Assembly (NCBI GenBank): GCA_022606425.2
Contig: JAHDVF020001349.1
Coordinates: forward strand, 62,001-126,000
Length of the DNA stretch: 64,000 nucleotides
Reading direction: 5' to 3'
DNA from: Lepidostoma basale
Taxonomy: Eukaryota > Arthropoda > Insecta > Trichoptera > Lepidostomatidae
Under the pieces are notes generated by a model. That model searched no databases and was not told the DNA's origin. It was given only the letters and a program-made list of their open reading frames with translations. The position numbers were made by a program, and so were the translations under genes. Positions 31,286 to 41,744 of the stretch are shown here, piece after piece (the first letter of the stretch is position 1; every line of letters begins with the position of its first letter).

Positions 31286-34200
31286 ATGACGACGAACTAT
31301 CATGTCAGTGTGCCTAAACTGAAAGGGCGGGAGAATTACAGTGAATGGGCTTTTGCGGCTGAGAATTTCTTAATTCTGGAGGGGCTGTCTGATTGCATCA
31401 AGTCGGAGACAGTACCAGAAGAAATAGGAGCAGCAGGTGACGCAAAAACCAGAGCCAAACTTATTCTCACAATAGATTCGTCGCTGTACGTACACATAAA
31501 AGATGTACAAACGACCCATGAGCTGTGGAAGAAATTGAAGAACCTATTCGATGACTCAGGATTTACGAGAAGGATCAGTTTGCTGAGGAGTTTGATTTCC
31601 ATTCGACTCGAGAATAGTGTTTCAATGACTTCGTACGTGACACAGATAATTGAAACAAGCCAGAAATTGAGTGGTACGGGTTTCAAAATTAATGATGAGT
31701 GGGTCGCATCGCTTTTGTTAGCGGGATTAACAGAAAAATATTCCCCTATGATAATGGCGATCGAGCATTGCGGCATACCATTGACAGCAGACGCCATTAA
31801 AACAAAGTTGTTGGACATGGAAGAAAGCGGAAACGGAGGCGACAGCAGCGCTTTCAATTCCAGTGGTGCGTTTGCGAGTTATAAGAAGAACCGGAAAGTT
31901 GGTAGCACTTCAACCAAAGACAATGCCCATATGTCAAAGTCAAAACCAAAGGTCATAACATGTTATAGATGTAAACAAACAGGCCATTATCGAAATCAAT
32001 GTACATTTTCGAACAAAAGTTCATCGAATACAAATAATAATGAGCGTACAAGCAGTAATGCGTTTAGCACCGTGTTCTTGAATGGTGAATTTTGCAAAAG
32101 CGATTGGTATATTGACTCCGGGGCGAGTGTTCATCTTACCGCGAACAAAGAATGGTTGTCAAATGTGTCGCGGGATCTTATGATTAAGGAAATTGTCGTG
32201 GCAAACAAAAATAAAGTACCTGTATTATGTACTGGAGATGTGCAGATTACGACAAAGACGCACGCCTGTGAATACGATATTACAGTGGAAGGTGTATTGT
32301 GCGTACCAAAGTTGACTACAAATCTGTTGTCTGTCAGTCAACTTATATCCAAAGGAAACAAAGTTTTATTTAACAACAATGGTTGTCAGATTTTCAATAA
32401 GGCAGGAGTACTTGTGGCTACAGCATGTCTGTTGAATGGTGTATATAAACTGAATATGTCTGAATATTGTTCAGCAACTGCAATGACTGTGTCCAGTGAA
32501 GTTTGGCATCGACGTTTGGGTCATGTCAACAGCCAGTATTTGAACAAGATGCAAGATGCTGTAGAGGGATTGACAATTGATAGTAAGATTGATATGTCCA
32601 AGTCATCATGTGTCGCATGCTGTGAGGGCAAGCAAAGCCGGTTGCCTTTTCCCAAAGAAGGTAGCAGAAGTACTGAGTTGTTACATATTGTGCATACCGA
32701 TCTCTGTGGACCAATGGAAAATCGGTCAATAGGTGGTTCGAGATACTTTATGCTGTTCATCGATGATTTTAGTCGTATGACATATATTTATTTCCTAAAA
32801 ACAAAGGATGAGGCGTTGAAATGCTTTCAACAATACAAAGCAGAGGTTGAGAATCAACTTAATCGCAAGATTAAGATTTTGAGAAGTGACAATGGGACAG
32901 AATTCTGCAACAGCAAGTTTGATGATTTTTTGATGTCGCATGGGATAGTACATCAGAAAACAAACCCATACACGCCAGAGCAGAATGGACTCTCGGAGCG
33001 ATATAACCGGACTATTGTTGAGAAAGCCAAGTGTCTGTTGTTCGATGCAGGTCTCGAGAAAAGGTTTTGGGCAGAGGCTGCACACACTGCAGTGTACTTA
33101 CAGAACAGAACTGTGACTACATCCTTAAATTATAAAACTCCTTTCGAGATATGGACAGACAGAAAGCCTGATGTAAGTCACCTACGTATTTTTGGTAGTA
33201 TAATTATGGTACATGTGCCAAAACAAAAGAGATTGAAATGGGACAGAAAAGCTGAAAAATGTATCCTTGTCGGCTATTCTAATGAAGTCAAAGGGTACAG
33301 GATTTACAACCCGAAGTCTAATGTCATCACTACCAGTAGGGATGTTATAGTATTGGAGAAGATAGAGACAGAGAATAATCTTCTGGAGGTACAGGAACAT
33401 TGTTCAGATGATGTGAATACAGTTCCAGTAGGGGAAGAAGGTTTGACACTTCAGGAAGATTCACATGAACAATCAGATAGCTTGAACATGGATGACAGTG
33501 GTGAAATGTATGTACCTTGTGAAGATGAAACTTTGGATAGCTCAGAGTCTGGTGCAACAGACAGTGAAGACTCCATAATACTCAACAATGTCAACACAAT
33601 AAGTGGTCCTCGGCATAGAAAGCAGCCAGACAGATTTGGATTTGCAAGTGCTTGCATAGAAGATGACCAGATGTTCACGGGTGAGATATTATTGCAAGAA
33701 GCCTTGGAAGGACCTGAGAAAGCACAGTGGTTAGCGGCAGTGCAGGAAGAGCTACAGTCGTTCGAGAAAAATAGTGCGTGGGAACTCGTAGATGTTCCAA
33801 AAGATGGTACTATAGTGCAGTGCAAGTGGGTGTTGCGGAAAAAGTACGATAGTGAAAACAATGTGCGTTACCGTGCTCGTCTAGTCGCAAAGGGCTTCAC
33901 CCAAAAACATGGTGTGGACTATACTGAAACATTTTCGCCTGTAGTGAGACATACAACTCTTAGACTATTATTTGCATTGTCTGTAAAGTTGGGTCTAGAT
34001 GTCACTCATTTAGATGTTAAGACTGCGTTCTTAAATGGTGATTTAGAGGAAACCATTTATATGAAAATGCCAGATTGTTATAATAGTAGTAGTTCAGTTA
34101 GTAAAGTATTAAAACTTAAAAAGGCCATTTATGGACTTAAGCAGGCCTCTAGGGCCTGGAATAAAAAGGTAGATGATTGTTTGATCAGTAATGGTTATGA

Positions 34201-35218
34201 AAGATCAAAAATAGAGCCATGTATGTATATAAAGGATAATAACAAATTTAAGACCATTGTAACAGTCTATGTCGATGATTTCTTTATATTTTCCAACGAT
34301 AAAACTGAAACTAAGAGCTTGAAACAGATTTTATCTAATAAGTTTAGCATTAAAGACTTAGGTGATGTTAAACTATGTCTTGGAATGAATGTAACCTTTA
34401 ACAAAGATAAAGGATATGTAACTTTGAGCCAGCAAACTTATATTGATCAATTATTGAACAAATTTAATTTAAGTGATTGTAAGGTTGTTGATACACCTAT
34501 GGAGGTTAAATTAAATGTAAGTAAGGGTGAAGTAGGTGTAAATAAATGTGTGCCCTATCAACAACTAATTGGCAGTTTGATGTACCTGTCAGTCTTAACT
34601 AGGCCAGATATTAGTTATTCTATAAGTTTTTTGAGTCAATTCAATAATTGCCACACTAAACAGCATTGGGAATATGCAAAGAGAGTATTGAGATATCTTA
34701 AAAGAACTAAATCTTATGGAATAAAATATTGTAAAGATGGTAACTCAGAAATAAGAGGCTATGTAGATGCTGATTGGGCTTCTAACTCTGAAGATAGGAG
34801 ATCATATACTGGGATGTGTTTTTTGTTGTCTCATGGTGCAATATCATGGGAATGTAGGAAACAGAAATGTGTAGCCTTCTCCAGTACTGAATCAGAGTAT
34901 ATTGGTCTATCTGAGGCATGTAGAGAAGCATTATATCTTAAGGAATTACAGTATGAAATAATCAATAAAATGTACACAATAAGCATATTCAATGATAACC
35001 AAGGCGCACAGAAGTTGTGTGCAAACCCAGTCTTTCATAAACGTACAAAGCATATTGATATCAAATATCATTTTTGTCGTGATTTAGTAAAAGATAAAAT
35101 TGTTAAAGTACTGTATGTGCCAACAGCTGATATGCCAGCTGACATTTTAACGAAAAGTTTGTGTTCAGCAAAGCATTATAAATTTATGTTACTTCTTGGG
35201 ATAGTTTGTTTAGATTAA
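31286..35218 (+). CDS. Copia gag-pol polyprotein, intact
   Basis: 1310 codons from the ATG at 31286 (AAAATGA context; an upstream in-frame GTG at 31274 is not a likely eukaryotic start). Order, residues counted from this ATG: copia-type gag; zinc knuckle C226-X2-C229-X4-H234-X4-C239; aspartic protease DSG at 277-279; HHCC zinc site (H408, H413, C442, C445); integrase catalytic D472, D535, E571 (35 residues between the last two); acidic linker about 700-770; reverse transcriptase with D910 and YVDD at 995-998; RNase H with DADW at 1161-1164, ESE at 1202-1204, D1237. Protease-integrase-RT-RNase H order defines Ty1/copia. No stop or frameshift. Acts in cytoplasmic virus-like particles and in nuclear integration, as known for the family. 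Confidence 0.97.
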   Translation: MTTNYHVSVPKLKGRENYSEWAFAAENFLILEGLSDCIKSETVPEEIGAAGDAKTRAKLILTIDSSLYVHIKDVQTTHELWKKLKNLFDDSGFTRRISLLRSLISIRLENSVSMTSYVTQIIETSQKLSGTGFKINDEWVASLLLAGLTEKYSPMIMAIEHCGIPLTADAIKTKLLDMEESGNGGDSSAFNSSGAFASYKKNRKVGSTSTKDNAHMSKSKPKVITCYRCKQTGHYRNQCTFSNKSSSNTNNNERTSSNAFSTVFLNGEFCKSDWYIDSGASVHLTANKEWLSNVSRDLMIKEIVVANKNKVPVLCTGDVQITTKTHACEYDITVEGVLCVPKLTTNLLSVSQLISKGNKVLFNNNGCQIFNKAGVLVATACLLNGVYKLNMSEYCSATAMTVSSEVWHRRLGHVNSQYLNKMQDAVEGLTIDSKIDMSKSSCVACCEGKQSRLPFPKEGSRSTELLHIVHTDLCGPMENRSIGGSRYFMLFIDDFSRMTYIYFLKTKDEALKCFQQYKAEVENQLNRKIKILRSDNGTEFCNSKFDDFLMSHGIVHQKTNPYTPEQNGLSERYNRTIVEKAKCLLFDAGLEKRFWAEAAHTAVYLQNRTVTTSLNYKTPFEIWTDRKPDVSHLRIFGSIIMVHVPKQKRLKWDRKAEKCILVGYSNEVKGYRIYNPKSNVITTSRDVIVLEKIETENNLLEVQEHCSDDVNTVPVGEEGLTLQEDSHEQSDSLNMDDSGEMYVPCEDETLDSSESGATDSEDSIILNNVNTISGPRHRKQPDRFGFASACIEDDQMFTGEILLQEALEGPEKAQWLAAVQEELQSFEKNSAWELVDVPKDGTIVQCKWVLRKKYDSENNVRYRARLVAKGFTQKHGVDYTETFSPVVRHTTLRLLFALSVKLGLDVTHLDVKTAFLNGDLEETIYMKMPDCYNSSSSVSKVLKLKKAIYGLKQASRAWNKKVDDCLISNGYERSKIEPCMYIKDNNKFKTIVTVYVDDFFIFSNDKTETKSLKQILSNKFSIKDLGDVKLCLGMNVTFNKDKGYVTLSQQTYIDQLLNKFNLSDCKVVDTPMEVKLNVSKGEVGVNKCVPYQQLIGSLMYLSVLTRPDISYSISFLSQFNNCHTKQHWEYAKRVLRYLKRTKSYGIKYCKDGNSEIRGYVDADWASNSEDRRSYTGMCFLLSHGAISWECRKQKCVAFSSTESEYIGLSEACREALYLKELQYEIINKMYTISIFNDNQGAQKLCANPVFHKRTKHIDIKYHFCRDLVKDKIVKVLYVPTADMPADILTKSLCSAKHYKFMLLLGIVCLD

Positions 35219-35261
35219 ATTTATATTTATGTGTGATAGTGGATATTGCGATAAGTAGGGA

Positions 35262-35380
35262 TGTTATTTTATGTATCGACAATATCAGTAGCGCCATCTA
35301 TCTTTGAATACATGTAATATGTACTTTGTAACAATAAAAGTTTAGTTCGTATCCCTAACTCAAGTGTTTAATTTATCAGA
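35262..35380 (+). repeat. 3' LTR
   Basis: Identical to 31057-31175. Confidence 0.95.
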
Positions 35381-35465
35381 AGGAGTCACGGCGTAATGGT
35401 TAGTTCATTTGTTATAATAGTGTTTTTTTTTCTATTATACTTTATATAGAAATATATGTATTTAA

Positions 35466-35552
35466 ATGGAAAGAAAACGTCTGTTTTCTAGAAGTTAAAT
35501 TATAATTTATGAGAATGACATGTTTTACATGTCTAAGGTATTATCAAATAAG
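35466..35552 (-). mobile_element. H1 half element
   Basis: AAAACGTCTGTTTTCTAGAAG, GAGAATGACATGTTTTACAT split by a variable base, TAAGGTATTATCAAAT. Right arm missing. Confidence 0.75.
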
Positions 35553-36080
35553 CATAATTTAAAATTTATTACTAGTGTACTTGCAATCATAGAATTTTTA
35601 TTTGTGCGACTTTTAATAAAAACGGTAGATTTATTATAAGTAAGTTTTTATTGTTAAATTTTTAAATATAGTCTACGGTGAATTTATGAATTATATTTTT
35701 GTATTGCTTATTTCAAGCTTATTTTGCGATGTTTTTGTTCTTTATGAATCAACATGCAAAAATTATTTATAAACCATATTTATAGAGAAGTGTGTATGTG
35801 GCACTGAGTAATGAAAACACACCCTCGGTTTATTTGTTTGTAAATACAATATGAATGTGCTTTGAAAACGCATTGAATGGATTTTCTATATTGAGAAACA
35901 ATAATTTGAATAGCAATTCAAAAATATATTAATAATCTGATATTTCTAAGATATTTGGTTCTTTTTGCAAGTTAAATAAATATGTTTTATTCAATGCACT
36001 AACAATAGCTGGATACATAATCAAAATAAAAACTCTGAAACGGCTTATTTGACGAGTACAATAACTACAACGTCGTTTTT
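35553..36080. other. No feature seen
   Basis: AT-rich, no repeat match. Confidence 0.45.
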
Positions 36081-36084
36081 CCGA

Positions 36085-36605
36085 AACAGTAGGCAAAGAA
36101 AATGGACTGCTACTCACACACCTATATACATCGTCGATTCTTTCGACATTTAACATGGCTTACCTTTAAAAATTGATTAATTTGGTAATGCCATGTTTTT
36201 CTCGGTTTTTTTCGATGATGAATCGACACATATCTCTCGCTTCCTCCACATTAATACATCGTGTCAGACATCATCGATTCTTCCGAATTCTAACAAGGCC
36301 GACCTTTAAAATTCGATTAATTTGGTCATGCCATATTTTTCTCGGTCTTCCTAGACTCCGCAGTTTATTCACAACTTTCTTAGCCACGCGTTCCACATGT
36401 GTTCAATCCAACGCAGTGATCCTTTCATAATTTTGTTCATAATACTTTCTTCCGCTCTGCGTTCCTTCCTGATATCAACATCACACATCGTTTTATCACA
36501 CATGCGTCTAAGAAATCTCATCTCTACCGCATTTATTCTGATTTCATCCTAATTCTGCTTAGCTTCCACACAATGGGTTGGAACCAGAACTCCATTGAAA
36601 ACGGT
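36085..36605 (-). mobile_element. LINE-A copy, diverged, with internal duplication
   Basis: Minus-strand LINE-A from the ...GVLVPTHC.EAKQN region to the CGTGTCAGACATCATCG block. The GATTAATTTGGT(A/C)ATGCCAT block occurs twice (36168 and 36316), a local duplication of about 145 bp. Confidence 0.75.
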
Positions 36606-36811
36606 TTATGTAATATTTCGAAGACTGCGCGTTATACAAAATCTCCAATTCGCCATTCTGGACCAGGATGATACAACTGCATCAAGAATCGAGAATCTCG
36701 AGGATAGACTAATACTTACAATTTTTTTACGAATAACACGTTTAACCTCTTTTTCAAGCATGTCAAATGTTAATTTATTTTTTAGTGAAATCCACGCTTA
36801 GATTGCAAATA

Positions 36812-38172
36812 AGGGTAAGGCACCAGTGATGGACAGTTTAAGGAAATGTTTTTAGACTTAATGACCGTTTTAAAGATAATTTTAGGAAAATAAATCAGGT
36901 GATGTGAAAAAATAATAGAATGGTTTGTTGGGAATCGTTTTTAATAATGAAAATAATTAAAGGGGTCAGGTTTAAAAAAAAGGTAGATGACCACAGTCAT
37001 TTCTAATCACCAGTGATGGACAGATTAAATTTAATTATGGACAATCAGTAACTAATAACGCCCGGTAATGGACATTCAGTATTGGACGTATAACAAAAAC
37101 TTTCATTTTTAGTTTAAATCATTCTTAGCACCACCTCTTTAGGGCACATAGATGTCAGGTAAATATTTTTCCATCTCCATTACTTTATAAAAGGTTCTTT
37201 AATCCTTTCCACAATGTCTTCCATTTTGTACCAAATCTTATCGGGTCTTTCCGGCCATCTGAAGGTGTTTCCCAAAGATAACTGGCCCCCTGACCTGGAT
37301 GGTTAGTCTTCCACTTAGTAACTTCCTTGTGAGCTCTTCTTGAGCCGTAAGAATCATAGCTGGGCTCATTGTATATACAAACCGCAGGGCTTTTCCCGGT
37401 GACATTATTTCTAAGAATAATGCGTGGTACACCATACTTTAACTCTGCTGCACATACTGCTTCTACTTTTTTCACGCGTCTACGGCACGCTTCATTTGTT
37501 CCGGTGTATAATTTTTTTGGGTGCCATTGCTATAAAAGAAAATACACAAAATGATACCCTCATTTGCGATCCACATATGGACAACCAGTATTATACATCC
37601 ATGTCCATGACTGAATCCCTTGCTTTTATCAGTATCATAAGCATAATTTTACAAGAAACCTGACATTACAGATTTAAATTGTCATAAATTAACTTTAATT
37701 GCGATGTAAACAAGTATACTCAATTATGGACATTTTTGTCCATCACTGGTTCGTATTGAAAATCGATACTCAGTAATAAACATTCAAATTTGACAAACTG
37801 TACAAGTAGCTACATATGAATTTAGTATGATTTCGTATCTCAGATATGTCTACAAAACGCATTATTCAATAGTACAATAAGTAATTACTAAGATTTCTAC
37901 GAATTATTACAAAACATCTACTCACCTCACTAATGATCCTGCAAGAAATTATGAATTTTGCAAATGTCGTTCGCGTGGGGTCGTATAAATGTCCGTTATT
38001 TCGCAAAATAATAGCAGATTGGAATGAAATTTATGTCAGTTGACAGAGAAGAATCTGTAGTTTATAGTTCAATGTTGAAAGTGTGAAATTTTTTTCAATA
38101 TTTCTTATTTTTAAGATTTTTTAAAACTTTTGTCCATAACTAGAGGTCTGTCCATTACTGGTGCCGTTACCT
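36812..38172 (-). mobile_element. Decayed pogo-like DNA transposon
   Basis: 1361 bp bounded by TA (36810-36811, 38173-38174). TIRs AGGGTAAGGCACCAGTGATG and AGGTAACGGCACCAGTAATG (right, complement), plus subterminal ATGGACA / TGTCCAT copies near 36830, 37015, 37070, 37728, 37743 and 38145. Minus-strand interior (37160-37530) encodes a broken helix-turn-helix of psq/CENP-B type: CAAELKYGVPRIILRNNVTG, and in a shifted frame MSPAMILTAQEELTRKLL and DKIWYKMEDIVERIKEP, as in pogo/Tigger transposases. The catalytic domain is missing, so it is a deletion derivative. Confidence 0.8.
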
Positions 38173-38324
38173 TATTCGTTCATTCATTCAGTTTCAATTT
38201 TGACTTTTTGACTTGAAAAAATTTCCATATGTACTTACATACATAAAAAAATGTGTTTAAAAATTATATAAAGGTATGTACAGTAAATTCTTTTCAAAAT
38301 TGAAAACCAAAAATATCATTATTA

Positions 38325-38760
38325 AAGCGAACGAAAACGTCTGTTTTGCAGAAGTTTTATATAACGTTAATGGGAATGACATGTTTCACCTTTCTAAGAC
38401 ATTATCAAATGTCATTTGCTAACGAAATTTGATACAATGTCATTTTATAATCTACCACCATGATAAAACTTCTAGAAAACATACGTTTTCACTCATATTA
38501 ATTATATGGAGCTTTACATCGTCATTCAGGAAACAGTAATTAACATTTGATAATGTCTTCGCAAGGTGAAACATGTTATTCCTATTAAATATAATAAAAC
38601 TTGTGTGAAGTAGGTATAAGTAATAGGTGTGGCAGTCCATTCTTTCTGCCTACCCCTTCGGGGAGACGGCGTGATGGTTAGTTAGTTTTATAATAAAACT
38701 TCTATAAAACAAACGTTATCATTTGTATTAATTAATTATTTAATATTACGTTTTATTATA
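38325..38760. mobile_element. H1 element(s) with a small LINE-A/SINE-3 insertion
   Basis: Left arm 38325-38405, a second right-type arm to 38545, then another core TTTGATAATGTCTTCGCAAG, GTGAAACATGTTATTCC (38546-38602) whose arm resumes at 38689 after the insertion. At least one and a half H1 units are stacked here. Confidence 0.75.
38603..38688 (+). mobile_element. 86-bp LINE-A or SINE-3 3'-end insertion
   Basis: Flanked by TATAATAAAACTT at 38590-38602 and 38689-38701. Carries only the shared LINE-A/SINE-3 end (GGTGTGGCAGTCC to TTAGTTAGTT). Extremely short 5'-truncated copy. Confidence 0.88.
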
Positions 38761-38767
38761 TTGTACA

Positions 38768-38896
38768 TCAATCGACGTGCGTGCATGAAACGACGTATGA
38801 AGTTTGAGAAAGCGAAAGTAGAATGTCAAGAAAAAACAGTGTGGCAATCCATCATTTCTGCGAAATGACTCCCTTCGGCGAAATGACGTCATGGTT
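38768..38896 (+). mobile_element. LINE-A 3' fragment
   Basis: AATCGACGTGCGTGCATG, CGTATGAAGTTTGAGAAAGC, GTGTGGCAATCCATCATTTC, CCCTTCGGCG; tail lost. Confidence 0.8.
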
Positions 38897-39339
38897 ACAT
38901 AGTAGTTATACATGGTTCAAGAAGCAATAAATAGAAAATTGTGAGGAGAAAGTAATGAAGAACAACTCTCCTTGTGAAACTACCATTTTTACAATAACAT
39001 ATTATTTACAAAAGGAAAATTATAAGGGATTACTTGACATTGAACTTTATTGCTCTGAAACATTCGTACTTCATTTTGGGATATGGATATTTGATTCCAA
39101 AGGGTTAACGACCCTAATTTCTGCCAACATATGTACCATTAAACCATATGTTTGCCGGTTTATCAGCCCTCAACTGTGAACAATCTGTCGTTAAACACGA
39201 AAGTACGATTACCAAATAGTACTAATAAAATACTCACAAAACCCTCCATGAAATTATTGTGTAAGTTTTATATATTTGATTCATAATAGATTGATAAGCT
39301 TATTTATTATTTCTCGAACGTATTCCTTTTCTGCGCGTT

Positions 39340-39842
39340 TGTAGCAGTAGCATGGAAGTGCCCAATGGAGCTCTAGTACCGACCCTTGTGTATGGAAATG
39401 AAGCTTGGACTTGGCAGAAGAAGGATGAAAGTAAGATGAATGCCGTAGAAATGAGGTCACTAAGAAGGATGTGCGAAAAAACAATGTATGATAGAATATC
39501 TAATGATGAAGTAAGAAAATAATGTAAAGCGGATGAATCATGATAAAGAAAAACAAAAAATGGTCACTAAGATGGTTTGGACATATGGAACGAAGGGAAG
39601 AATGGATTAAGAGATATATACAAATAGTGTGAAGTCGAGGAAGGCCAAGGCAGACATGGCATGACCAAATTAATCAAATACTAAAAAGCGGTCGTGTTCG
39701 AAGTAGGAACAATCGACGAGCGTGCATGTCACGATATGTGAATGTAGAAAAGATGCGAAAGTTATGTCAGGATAGAACAATGTGGCGATCCATCCTCTCT
39801 GCCCACCCCTCTGGGGAAACGGCGTGATGGTTAGTTAGTTAA
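39340..39842 (+). mobile_element. LINE-A copy, diverged
   Basis: VPNGALVPTLVYGNEAW, TWQKKDESKMNAVEMRSL, stops at 39520, then LRWFGHMERREEWIK, SILSAHPSGETA-type end at 39788-39828 and TTAG tail. Older than the 4462 and 21264 copies. Confidence 0.88.
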
Positions 39843-39864
39843 CAATAATGTAAAAATCCATATA

Positions 39865-40082
39865 AGAATGATAATACCAATTAAAACGTCTGTTTTGTAG
39901 AAGTTGTATTATAATTTATGAGAATGACATGTTTGGCCTTTCTAAAGCATTATCAAATATTTTATGTTAATGAGATGTTTTGCTTGCCTAAGGCATCGAT
40001 TGATAATGCCTTATACAGGCGAAAGATGCCGTTCACATTAAATATAATAAAACTTCTAGAAAATTTTGTTTTTTATTCGTTT
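39865..40082. mobile_element. H1 element, rearranged
   Basis: Left arm AAAACGTCTGTTTTGTAG, GAGAATGACATGTTTGGCC, then a second left-type core GTTAATGAGATGTTTTGC and a right arm GATAATGCCTTATACAGG, CGAAAGATGCCGTTCAC. Contains three cores instead of two. Confidence 0.75.
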
Positions 40083-40359
40083 AAAAAGAATTTTTTTTTT
40101 GAAAAAAGGTTTTCATTCGTAGACATTTAAATATGTTTTATTGTTTAAATTTGAGCTTACTCGTTTCAACTGACATCTTGAAATGATGAAAGCTTAAAAA
40201 TCTTCGTCACTTAGAATTATAATTTTAAACCCACTTATAGTTTGTCACATAGCCTCACTGATAGATGAACTTTAGCATTCCCAAACACACCCTTACCGTG
40301 TCCATAGATCCGATAATAATTACATTTCAACTAAGGGTTGACCCTTTGCGTTGCAGGTT

Positions 40360-40460
40360 GGGTGGCGAACGCTGGTCAGGGTAGGGCCCATCCGACCCGG
40401 AGGGGTACCCAGCATCGGGTCACGGCAGGTAAGGGTAAAACCCTTTCAACTATGACCTCA
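40360..40460. other. GC-rich island, unassigned
   Basis: About 100 bp of GC-rich DNA (GGTGGCGAACGCTGG, GGGCCCATCCGACCC, GCATCGGGTCACGGC) bounded by GGGTTGACCCTTT and GGGTAAAACCCTTT, two short palindromic AGGGT/ACCCT pairs. Family unknown. Confidence 0.35.
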
Positions 40461-40826
40461 CAATTACGGAATAATCTTAGAATTCCTCGGGCCTGCAACT
40501 AACACCGCATAATAAAGTTAACCCTTTTTCAATAAGTAGGTCAATTCAATTTGCTCTTATTTTCAATCTATGAAATCAGTTTTCTCGTTTAAAATATTCT
40601 TAAATACGTAGCAAAAAGTACTTGGGGTAACTGTCACCCCATTCATACGTGATTAACTTATTTTTAAATAGTATGGTTTAAAACCTTTATAGTAACAATT
40701 GTGATACAGAGATTTTTTATTTTATTATTGTATAATAAAATATATAGATACTTGTTACAAATGTCATTATTAAAAATAATTGTAAAACGCTTTTCTACTT
40801 ATGTTCTCACTATATTTTTGTTTAAT

Positions 40827-40868
40827 CAAACTGACCGGTTTCGCTCCACATCTTCATCAGGGTTACAA
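40827..40868 (-). ncRNA. H6 hammerhead ribozyme candidate, intact core
   Basis: Minus strand: AACC (stem I), CUGAUGA, AGAUGUGGAGC (weak stem II), GAAA, self-complementary CCGG, UC, then AGUU pairing with AAC of stem I. Core, GAAA and GUC are intact; the poor stem II argues for decay. Confidence 0.6.
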
Positions 40869-41225
40869 AACAAACATTTTTTACAACATTTTGAATGTAT
40901 ACAAATACTTGCATATAAATACTGGATTTTACCCTTTGCGGGTAATTTTTTTTTTATAAGGATTAATTGTATCGCAATAGAGACGATGATGTAAATTGTT
41001 TTCTGGGAATAGAATATGGTAGTCGAGGCGCTTACAGGACTTATGATCTGTCATTGGTTGGGTTAAGCGATCGCTTTATGTTAACAAAATTCCCCATTCC
41101 GCCCTTCTTAAGCGTACCTTCTGTAAGCACCTCGACCACCATATGCTGTTCCCAGGAAACAATTTACATCTTCGTCTCAATTGAGATACAATTAATCCTT
41201 ATAAAAAAAAAACATTTTTTGTAAC
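40869..41225 (-). mobile_element. H6 element body with internal inverted repeat
   Basis: Continuous with the motif at 40827. Within it 40970-41045 and 41105-41190 are inverted copies of each other (GTATCGCAATAGAGACGATG, ATGTAAATTGTTTTCTGGGA versus the complement of TCCCAGGAAACAATTTACAT). Between them CCAATGACAGATCATAAG complement and the palindrome AAGCGATCGCTT. Confidence 0.78.
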
Positions 41226-41229
41226 CTGG

Positions 41230-41740
41230 CAAGCTCTGTTTAAACAAAAATTAAGTGGCGAAAAAATAAGTAAATTATTTTCTTAAATTATTTTTAAATA
41301 TGATCAGTTAATAGGGTTAACTGCAGTTTTATTTCCATTATTTTTAAGTGATGCAATTTTCAAAAATAAATATGTAGTCTATCTTTATTAATACCCAAAG
41401 CAAGTTTACGTTAATTACTATAAATTTATTTTTTATTATTAACAACATTTGTTCGCATTCCTTTAAATCCATTATTCAAAGTTGTCACTTTTACCCCAGT
41501 TGCTACATAAATTATTCATTTAGCCATGACATGACGTGTTTTACTCGCCTAACATCAACTTTGGAATATTGTTTCAACTCGGTATACAGAGTACATTTAC
41601 GTGTTACCACAACACGACATCATTTGATTAGGGTAAGCAGAGAATTAATGTAATTTAATGGGTCTGCCTATTCATATCTAGGAGCAGGATGGAATTATGT
41701 AAAATACGCCATGGACCAATACTTGAATTATTTAAATAGT
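41230..41740. other. No gene; possible degenerate TIR
   Basis: AT-rich. CTTTTACCCCAGTTGCTAC near 41492 is roughly the complement of GTAGCAAAAAGTACTTGGGG near 40609. Confidence 0.35.
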
Positions 41741-41744
41741 CCAT

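Larger units (their letters stand above)
31057..35380 (+). mobile_element. Complete copia-type LTR retrotransposon
   Basis: 4324 bp: LTR, primer site, one gag-pol frame, short purine tract AAGTAGGGA (35253-35261), LTR. LTRs are identical over 119 bp and the 5-bp duplication is intact, so the insertion is recent. It landed in old LINE-A 3'-end DNA (the right flank reads TCACGGCGTAATGGTTAG, part of the LINE-A end). Everything needed for autonomous transposition by a Ty1/copia element appears present. Expression cannot be judged from sequence. Confidence 0.97.

Noticed and set aside
31336..33861. Open frames on the minus strand of the copia element
   Set aside because: Shadows of the long gag-pol frame; no own motifs or codon pattern.
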